A stretch of DNA of 64,000 nucleotides, taken from contig CM033397.1 in assembly GCA_019426215.1 (NCBI GenBank), positions 29,514,480 through 29,578,479 on the forward strand. Reading direction: 5' to 3'. Positions 56,150-64,000 of the stretch are shown piece after piece (positions within the stretch are counted from its first letter, which is position 1; every line of letters starts with the position of its first letter). This DNA is from Buddleja alternifolia. Lineage: Eukaryota; Streptophyta; Magnoliopsida; Lamiales; Scrophulariaceae. The notes below the pieces were generated by a model that saw only the letters and a program-made list of their open reading frames with translations, searched no databases and was not told the DNA's origin. The position numbers were made by a program, and so were the translations under genes.

Positions 56150-59100
56150 AGAGGAGAAACTAAAAAAAGAGGGAAAATGACTGCTCTAAGAAGAGGAGAA
56201 CATCAACAATGGCAGTGGTTTAAGAATCCAGTAAATGTGAGCTAAATAACCTATTAGAGAACAAAGCGGAAACAAACAAGCATGACTAAAATACAAAAAA
56301 CAAGGAAAACAAAACAAAACAGAAAAGCGATAACAAAACTAAGAAAGCAATAAACATGGGTTGCCTCCCATGAAGCGCTTTTTTTTAAAGTCATTAGCTC
56401 GGCTCATATTGTGCATTCAACCAATGCGCGTGGGGCTTGTTCCTAGATTCCCTTTTAATGGTACAACAAAAGTCTTCATGTGTCCCCCAGGATCCGCGAT
56501 TGGTGTTGGAACACCACGTATAGACTCAACATATTCAGGAAGTGGGGGTTTCTCAAATGAGGGCTTGGTAGTTGTGGAGATTGGCCGGTTCAATGCTTTA
56601 AATCGTGGTTGGTAGCTTCTCCAGGATGGGGGATGTGCATTAAGATTGACTACCATCATTCTTATCCTCTCATCTTTCATGTTGTTCATGGGGCACACCA
56701 GATAAGCTTCGAAGGGATCATCGTACCTATAGTCCTGAAAGTACTCAACAGTCGACAGATCATGCGTATCCACTAGGACGCATGTATGGTTAGACGAAGG
56801 ATGGTGAATAGTTTGAAAAACATCAAATGTAACTCTCTCTCCACCAACTCGCAAAATAAGGAAAAACTAAAGGAAGAGGGAAAGTCACTGCTCTAAGAAA
56901 AGGAGAAAATCAACGATGGCAGTGCTCTAAGAATCCAGTAAATGTGAACCAAAGAACCTATTAGAGAACAAAGCGAAAACAAACGAGGATGACTAAAATA
57001 CAAAAACCAAGAAAAATAAAACAAAACAGAAAAGCGATAACAAAACTAAGAAAGCAATAAACATGGGCTGCCTCCCATGAAGCGCTTTTTTTTAAAGTCA
57101 TTAGCTCGGCTCATATTGTGCATTCAACCAATGCGCGTGGGGCTTGTTCCTAGATTCCCTTTTAATGGTACAACAAAAGTCTTCATGTGTCCCCCAGGAT
57201 CCGCGATTGGTGTTGGAACACCACGTATAGACTCAACATATTCAGGAAGTGGGGGTTTCTCAAATGAGGGCTTGGTAGTTGTGGAGATTGGCCGGTTCAA
57301 TGCTTTAAATCGTGGTTGGTAGCTTCTCCAGGATGGGGGATGTGCATTAAGATTGACTACCATCATTCTTATCCTCTCATCTTTCATGTTGTTCATGGGG
57401 CACACCAGATAAGCTTCGAAGGGATCATCGTACCTATAGTCCTGAAAGTACTCAACAATCGACAGATCATGCGTATCCACTAGGACGCATGTATGGTTAG
57501 ACGAAGGATGGTGAATAGTTTGAAAAACATCAAATGTAACTCTCTCTCCACCAACTCGCAAAACAAGGAAAAACTAAAGGAAGAGGGAAAGTCACTGCTC
57601 TAAGAAAAGGAGAAAGTCAACGATGGCAGTGCTTTAAGAATCCAGTAAATGTGAACCAAAGAACCTATTAGAGAACAAAGCGGAAACAAACGAGTATGAC
57701 TAAAATACAAAAACCAAGAAAAATAAAACAAAACAGAAAAGCGATAACAAAACTAAGAAAGCAATAAACATAGGTTGCCTCCCATGAAGCGCTTTTTTTT
57801 AAAGTCATTAGCTCGGCTCATATTGTGCATTCAACCAATGCGCGTGGGGCTTGTTCCTAGATTCCCTTTTAATGGTACAACAAAAGTCTTCATGTGTCCC
57901 CCAGGATCCGCGATTTGTGTTGGAACACCACGTATAGACTCAACATATTCAGGAAGTGGAGGTTTCTTAAATGAGGGCTTGGTAGTTGTGGAGATTGGCC
58001 GGTTCAATGCTTTAAATCGTGGTTGGTAGCTTCTCCAGGATGGGGGATGTGCATTAAGATTGACTACCATCATTCTTATCCCCTCATCTTTCATGTTGTT
58101 CATGGGGCACACCAGATAAGCTTCGAAGGGATCATCGTACCTATAGTCCTGAAAGTACTCAACAGTCGACAGATCATGCGTATCCACTAGGACGCATGTA
58201 TGGTTAGACGAAGGATGGTGAATAGTTTGAAAAACATCAAATGTAACTCTCTCTCCACCAACTCGCAAAACAAGGAAAAACTAAAGGAAGAGGGAAAGTC
58301 ACTGCTCTAAGAAAAGGAGAAAGTCAACGATGGCAGTGCTTTAAGAATCCAGTAAATGTGAACCAAAGAACCTATTAGAGAACAAAGCGGAAACAAACGA
58401 GTATGACTAAAATACAAAAACCAAGAAAAATAAAACAAAACAGAAAAGCGATAACAAAACTAAGAAAGCAATAAACATGGGTTGCCTTCCATGAAGCGCT
58501 TTTTTTTAAAGTCAATAGCTCGGCTCATGTTGTGCATTCAACCAATGCGCGTGGGGCTTGTTCCTAGATTCCCTTTTAATGGTACAACAAAAGTCTTCAT
58601 GTGTCCCCCAGGATCCGCGATTGGTGTTGGAACACCACGTATAGACTCAACATATTCAGGAAGTGGGGGTTTCTCAAATGAGGGCTTGGTAGTTGTGGAG
58701 ATTGGCCGGTTCAATGCTTTAAATTGTGGTTGGTAGCTTCTCCAGGATGGGGGATGTGCATTAAGATTGACTACCATCATTCTTATCCTCTCATCTTTCA
58801 TGTTGTTCATGGGGCACACCAGATAAGTTTCGAAGGGATCATCGTACCTATAGTCCTGAAAGTACTCAACAGTCGACAGATCATGCGTATCCACTAGGAC
58901 GCATGTATGGTTAGACGAAGGATGGTGAATAGTTTGAAAAACATCAAATGTAACTCTCTCTCCACCAACTCGCAAAACAAGGAAAAACTAAAGGAAGAGG
59001 GAAAGTCACTGCTCTAAGAAAAGGAGAAAGTCAACGATGGCAGTGCTTTAAGAATCCAGTAAATGTGAACCAAAGAACTTATTAGAGAACAAAGCGGAAA

Positions 59101-60350
59101 CAAACGAGTATGACTAAAATACAAAAACCAAGAAAAATAAAACAAAACAGAAAAGCGATAACAAAACTAAGAAAGCAATAAACATGGGTTGCCTCCCATG
59201 AAGCGCTTTTTTTTAAAGTCATTAGCTCGGCTCATATTGTGCATTCAACCAATGCGCGTGGGGCTTGTTCCCAGATTCCCTTTTAATGGTACACCACGAT
59301 TGGAACACCACGTATAGACTCAACATATTCAGGAAGTGGGGGTTTCTCAAATGAGGGCTTGGTAGTTGTGGAGATTGGCCGGTTCAATGCTTTAAATCGT
59401 GGTTGGTAGCTTCTCCAGGATGGGGGATGTGCATTAAGATTGACTACCATCATTCTTATCCTCTCATCTTTCATGTTGTTCATGGGGCACACCAGATAAG
59501 CTTCGAAGGGATCATCGTACTTATAGTCCTGAAAGTACTCAACGGTCGACAGATCTTGCGTATCCACTAGGACGCATGTATGGTTAGACGAAGGATGGTG
59601 AATAGTTTGAAAAACATCAAATGTAACTCTCTCTCCACCAACTCGCAAAATAAGGAAAAACTAAAGGAAGAGGGAAAGTCACTGCTCTAAGAAAAGGAGA
59701 AAGTCAACGATGGCAGTGCTTTAAGAATCCAGTAAATGTGAACCAAAGAACTTATTAGAGAACAAAGCGGAAACAAACGAGGATGACTAAAATACAAAAA
59801 CCAAGAAAAATAAAACAAAACAGAAAAGCGATAACAAAACTAAGAAAGCAATAAACATGGGTTGCCTCCCATGAAGCGCTTTTTTTTAATGTCATTAGCT
59901 CGGCTCATATTGTGCATTCAACCAATGCGCGTGGGGCTTGTTCCTAGATTCCATTTTAATGGTACAACAAAAGTCTTCATGTGTCCCCCAGGATCCGTGA
60001 TTGGTGTTGGAACACAACCTATAGACTCCACAAATTCAGGAAGTGGGGGTTTCTCAAACGAGGGCTTGGTAGCTGTGGAGATTGGCCGATTGAATGCCTT
60101 AAGTGGTGGTTGGTAGCTTCTCTATGATGGGAGATGTGCATTAAGATTGATTACCGTCATTCTTATCCCCTCATCTTTCACGTTGTTGTTCATGGGGCGC
60201 ACCAGACAAGTTTTAAAGGGATCATTGTACCTATAGTCCTGAAAGTACTCAATAGTCGATGGATCATGTGTATCCACTTGGAAGTATGTATGGTGAATAG
60301 TTTGAAAAACATCAAATATAACTCTCTCTTCACCTACTCGCAAAATAAGC
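56150..60350 (-). repeat. Tandem array of a 707 bp unit, about six copies
   Basis: Unit starts are at about 56150, 56857, 57564, 58271, 58978 and 59651. The period is exactly 707 bp between the first four; the fifth is 673 bp because of a net 34 bp loss near 59293. Units contain, on the minus strand, the end of the protease frame (MRVGGERVTFDVFQ... to PTRIG stop, 145 codons) and a 270 bp spacer with the hairpin CATGGGAGGCAACCCATG next to AAAAAAAAGCGCTTCATG. Central copies differ at only a few positions. The left spacer of copy 1 and the right half of copy 6 are more divergent. Confidence 0.95.
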
Positions 60351-60690
60351 TTACCCATAGCGACGTCAATCAGTGCCTTAACCGTGTTGAGAAACAGTCT
60401 ACCGAGGATTAGAGGCATCTCAACATCTTCCTCCATGTCCAGAAAGATGAAATCCACAGGAAATATGAACTTGTCAACTTTTACCAAAACATCTTCAACT
60501 ATGCCCCTCAGATATTTTATGGATCGATCAGCCAGTTGAAGAGAGATGGTAGTTGATTTAGGTTCACTGAGGCCGAGTTTCCTGTAAAGAGAAAGGAGCA
60601 ACAAGTTAATACTAGCTCCTAAATCCCATTAAACTTTACAAAATTGTAAATGGCCTATTGTGCATGGAATTGTAAAACTCCCTGGATCTT
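60122..60690 (-). pseudogene. Retrotransposon aspartic protease region, broken
   Basis: The minus-strand frame contains the pepsin-type active-site motif WDLGASIN just upstream of the ATG at 60604, then LADRSIKYLRGIVEDVLVK, FPVDFIFLDMEED and PLILGRLFLNT, the order of the Athila/Tat protease. A stop codon interrupts it just before WDLGAS, and the gag-to-protease junction is shifted by one frame near 60690. The protein ends at 60122, shortly after the part that is duplicated in the tandem array, instead of continuing into reverse transcriptase. It would normally process Gag-Pol in the particle. Confidence 0.8.
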
Positions 60691-62283
60691 TCAATTTTGG
60701 TGGGAGCTTATGATGGCGGAGCATTTCTCGGTGAGAGCTACGGTGGCATCTTGCTCTAGCTTGAGTTTATTGGAAAGAATCTCTTTTAAGAACTTTTCAT
60801 AGCTAGCCATTTGTGATAACACATCGGCCAATGGTATGTTGATACACAATTGTTTGAACATTTCGATGAATTTGGCGACTTTTGTATCATTCTTATCCTT
60901 CTTCATAGTGAGGGGGAAAGGTGGTTTGATCAAGATTGGTGTGGCATTTGAGGACTCGAGAGATGATGGAATTGGTGAATTTTGGGCCAGAACATCTGTG
61001 CACTCGGGCGCAAGATTCATGCCCGAGGGCGTGGCTAAAAATTTTGGGGGCAGGACCTCCATGACCGTAGGCGGGGAATTTGTGCCCTCCGGCATGGCGT
61101 CTTCGGATTCCCGTGACTGCGGGCATGGATTCTGTGCCCGAGATCGTGGGCTATTTGCTCTATTTGCGGATTTTCACTCTTTTCCGCTTCGTAGAGTGAT
61201 TGCTTGGACTTGCTTCTTGGGGTTTTTCTCAGTATCACTAGGTAAGGGTCACAATGCCCTCTCTGACATCATTTGGGCCAGTTGCTCCATTTGACGCTCC
61301 AAGTTTTTTAGTGCCACTTTGTGGTTTTGATATTTGGCATCATTAGTTACGATAAACTTGGTTAAGATGTCTTCGATACTGGGTTTGGGCTCTAGTTGAT
61401 TCTATTGAAAACTTCTTTTTTTAAACTGGGCCTTATCTTGTTGTGGTGGATATCCCGATGGAGGTCTTACCACTTTGTTATTGCTCCATGAAAAATTTGG
61501 GTGATTTCTCCATCCTGAGTTATAAATAGGTTTGAATTACAGTAAGTTAGCCATTTCAAATTGATTTGAAGGGGCAAATATGTTACCTTGTTGACAGTCA
61601 ATATTGTGATGACTGCTACCACAAAGATCGCAAAGAACTTGACTTTGGTTAACCATGGCATTCATAGAATCCATCTTTTTGTTGAGTAGTTCTATCTACG
61701 TTGCCAAAAAGTGGAATGCATCTATCTAATACATCCTTACTGGTTTCTTTGGCATCAGTCTATCTGTGGGCCATTGATAATTATTTACCACCATCTCTTC
61801 TATTATTTCTCATGCTTCTTCAAAGGTTTTGCTCATCAATTCTTTTCCTACAGTTGCATCTATGTTACCCTGAGTATTGGCCCCGAGGTTTTGGACATCT
61901 TCTTAGAAGCTCCTTGTGCCATTCCCATGCATTATATAGAGACTTACCATCGGTTTTTCGAAAACCAATTATCTCATTCCGGAGCATAGCAGTTTTTCCA
62001 GGTGGGAAGTATTTAGCCATAATTTTCTCCACCATTGGATCCCAAGAGGTGATGGAACCAATAGGCAGAGATAGCAACCAAGCCTTCACCTTATCTTTGA
62101 GGGAAAATGGGAATAACCTCAATCTCACTGCATTATTCGTGACCCCGTTATACTTGAAAGTCTGACATATCTCCAAAAAGTTAGCAATATGTTGATGTGG
62201 GTCGTCACTCGGCAGCCCATGGAATTGCACAGTGTCTGTAATCATCTAAATGATTGCAGGCTTGATCTCGAAAGTTGATAGGG
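60691..62283 (-). pseudogene. Retrotransposon gag, decayed
   Basis: Pieces in order on the minus strand: gag core at 62245-61865 ([29 protein letters not shown]), NNYQWPTDR near 61780, zinc knuckle CDLCGSSHHNIDC near 61620, and the pre-protease segment at 61095-60691 (KFIEMFKQLCINIPLADVL). An in-frame TAG precedes 62245, the end of the gag core is partly deleted, and further shifts separate the pieces. Compared with the intact relative at 1-1447, this copy cannot make Gag. Confidence 0.85.
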
Positions 62284-64000
62284 TGTGAATTTACATGTTT
62301 TAGAGCCTCATATTTATTGGATTTATATTTGTTTATGCATGATTTATACCACATTTGCGTTTAATTTGTGTGCTTATCGAGTAAAGGTGGAAAATCACTA
62401 CAATAGAGGAATAACGCACGCAAATACAGAATTTATGCATATTTTGAGTTCGAATTTGAGGACGTCTCCTTCAACAAAGTTGTTTATCTCTGTGTTAGCT
62501 TCACTTGGAAGCTTGAATCATCCAAATCGGAGGTCTTTGGAGAGAGTTATGAAGGAAATACAATTGTTGCGCCGAACAGAGAAGTACATGTGCCAGGATA
62601 TGCCCCAGCGCCTTCCTAGTCATGCCTAGGCGTGGATAGTCCAAATGTTACTCCTTTTCAGCCTAAATTCCAGCATTATATGATGGGTAAGAATCACTTT
62701 TGGCCATAATTCAGCACATGTGTTGAGGGGTTGTCATAAGTGTGTTTCTTGGTAGATTTACTTTATGGGCGCCAAATCAGAAACAACCTCTATGTTGAAA
62801 CGTAATTAAGGTATACTTAGCGACCGAATAGGACAAAATGTCCTTCTGGAACGTTGTAGATCTATGTTTTATCTGCACATGGGGACTTGAATCATACAAT
62901 TTGGAGATCTTTGGAGAAGTTTATGAGGAAAATACTAAGACTGCGCTGGAAAGCAAGAAAATGGCAGCATGCATGTGTTTTGTTGAAGTTTTCACATGGT
63001 TATGCTTGGTGGAATTTTTAAGGGCCGAAAGTTCAGCATTTTTTAGCTGGTTGGAATCTTAAAAGCCAAACTTTAAGCATCACCTTAGGTGGAATTCTCA
63101 TTGGGGAACTTTAATGAGAATTCTTAATGCATACTTTAGTGGAATTTTGGCTATAAAAGGAGGGGGAACACATACTCTTCATCATTCACTATCAATTTCA
63201 GATTCTTGGAGAAGAGGGGGAGGAAGTGACCGATCCATAGAGAAGAAAAGAGGGGAGAGAGAAGGATTCTTGATTCATCATCATCATTGGAGAAGGAAGA
63301 TTCAATTGAAGTTCCATCATTATTCACTTTTGAGGGAGTTTTTATAGCTTTTCATTTCAATTATGTCTATGAACATGTGTATTAATTCATTTATGTTTTT
63401 CATATTATCCATTATGAACTAAATTCATAAGACTAGGGCCATGTAAGGCCAAATTGTGATATATGCTTATAATAGATGATTGTTGAGGTTGTTCTTATAT
63501 TGTTATGTGATGTGAATTGTGTTTTTGTCTATCTTGCATATACTTGATCACTATATGTTAGAATCTTATGCCTAGGTTAATATTTTGGGAGAAAATTGAC
63601 TTAGGGTGCAAGAAATTCACATCATGACCCGCAACTAATGAGGAATTGCCCTAGACATAGGTTAAGATTCCCGGGTGAAGTCGTTCGATTCAAATCGAGT
63701 GAACTCTAGTACATTAATGCATGTTTAGTGGTTAGATTTCCGGATAGGGATATTTGGGAAATCACGATCTAAGTATAGGAGTTTATACGCGAGACATCGG
63801 TTATTCTCTACCTTAGGAGTTTTCACCATAACAATATAAGAGTAATTCTACAACAAGAGCCTTTATAAGTATATTTGATCAATTTGGACCTAGCATGTGC
63901 CTTAGTCTCCCTTTATAATTGGTTTTAATTCATTTGCATAACCTTGTTCTTATCTTACGCGTTTCACACTCATTTTACTTTTATTGTAGTTGTTTTTTTG
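62284..64000 (+). mobile_element. LTR of a further Ty3/gypsy-like element, runs off right edge
   Basis: A sharp junction at about 62284 (TGTGAATTTACATGTTTTAG) interrupts the gag pseudogene. The sequence then has LTR character: a TATA box GGCTATAAAAGGAGG near 63153, a leader-like region after it, then long non-coding sequence common in long Ty3 LTRs (CCTAGGTTAATATTTTGGGAG near 63572). No primer site appears before the window ends, so the LTR is longer than 1.7 kb. The first part has a diverged internal direct repeat (62511-62575 and 62886-62945). Short frames inside are not considered genes. Confidence 0.65.

Larger units (their letters stand above)
53116..62283 (-). mobile_element. Decayed Athila-like retrotransposon with an internal tandem array
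   Basis: On the minus strand: broken gag and protease (62283 to 60122), a sixfold 707 bp tandem array that starts within the end of this ORF (60350 to 56150), a spacer, a purine tract (AGTTGGGGGGT, about 55247-55237) and a 3' LTR starting TGTTGATAAGTCCAC at 55236. The LTR is interrupted by a solo LTR and probably ends near 53116 (GAATCATAACA). Reverse transcriptase, RNase H and integrase are absent, so it is non-autonomous. Its gag N-terminus is cut at 62284 by another LTR. Confidence 0.8.

Noticed and set aside
56417..58975. 145-codon frames as an env-like or novel host gene family
   Set aside because: The N-terminal part is continuous with the retrotransposon protease C-terminus at 60122-60604, so they are element-derived fragments.
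56361..60116. Repeated 81-84 codon plus-strand frames (MKRFFLKSLARL...)
   Set aside because: They are antisense to the protease-end ORF in every 707 bp unit and appear only because the units are identical.
56150..60350. CRISPR-like or bacterial repeat array
   Set aside because: The unit is 707 bp with no spacers, in a plant retrotransposon; it is a simple tandem amplification.

Overview
The window is AT-rich nuclear DNA of a flowering plant, probably a core eudicot. The evidence is plant-only gene families with GT-AG introns (F-box/LRR/FBD, S1-like self-incompatibility homolog, R2R3-MYB), plant-type Ty3/gypsy Athila-like and Ty1/copia LTR elements with tRNA-Asp and tRNA-iMet primer sites, and dense nested TIR elements with 9-11 bp target duplications. 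I cannot name the species. No operons, phage, plasmid or CRISPR signals are present.

Three host genes look intact. On the minus strand, 2984-4588 is a three-exon F-box/LRR/FBD gene. On the plus strand, 14435-14854 is a secreted S-protein homolog (SPH). On the minus strand, 20105-22066 is a three-exon R2R3-MYB gene with the classic 133/130 bp first and second exons; a CACTA-like MITE sits in its second intron. Broken or partial host-like sequences are an F-box-associated (FBA) pseudogene at about 25.88-26.62 kb, a truncated signal-peptide ORF at 6341-6442, and an RNase H-like fragment at about 8.03-8.40 kb.

The rest is mostly transposable elements. From left to right: the 5' end of a minus-strand Athila-like element (gag, tRNA-Asp primer site, 1.3 kb LTR) at 1-2911; a segmental duplication (about 7.67-10.24 kb and 14.95-19.63 kb) whose two copies carry different later insertions (solo LTR, SINE-bearing retroposon and RNase H fragment on one side, Mutator-like elements on the other); two TRIM elements (23.2-24.1 and 41.9-42.5 kb); a CACTA element (28.8-30.2 kb) containing a minisatellite and a 300 bp palindrome; a non-autonomous copia-like element (32.4-35.7 kb); a LINE-like retroposon (36.8-37.8 kb); a MULE transposase remnant near 40 kb; many small Mutator-type MITEs; four solo LTRs with perfect 5 bp target duplications; and a decayed Athila-like element on the minus strand (53.1-62.3 kb), cut at its gag end by another LTR that runs off the right edge.

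The most unusual structure is in that last element. A 707 bp segment spanning the end of the protease ORF and the following hairpin-bearing spacer is repeated head to tail about six times (56150-60350). The central copies are nearly identical and each keeps a 145-codon ORF. The outer edges are more divergent, as expected for satellite birth by unequal exchange from a retrotransposon.
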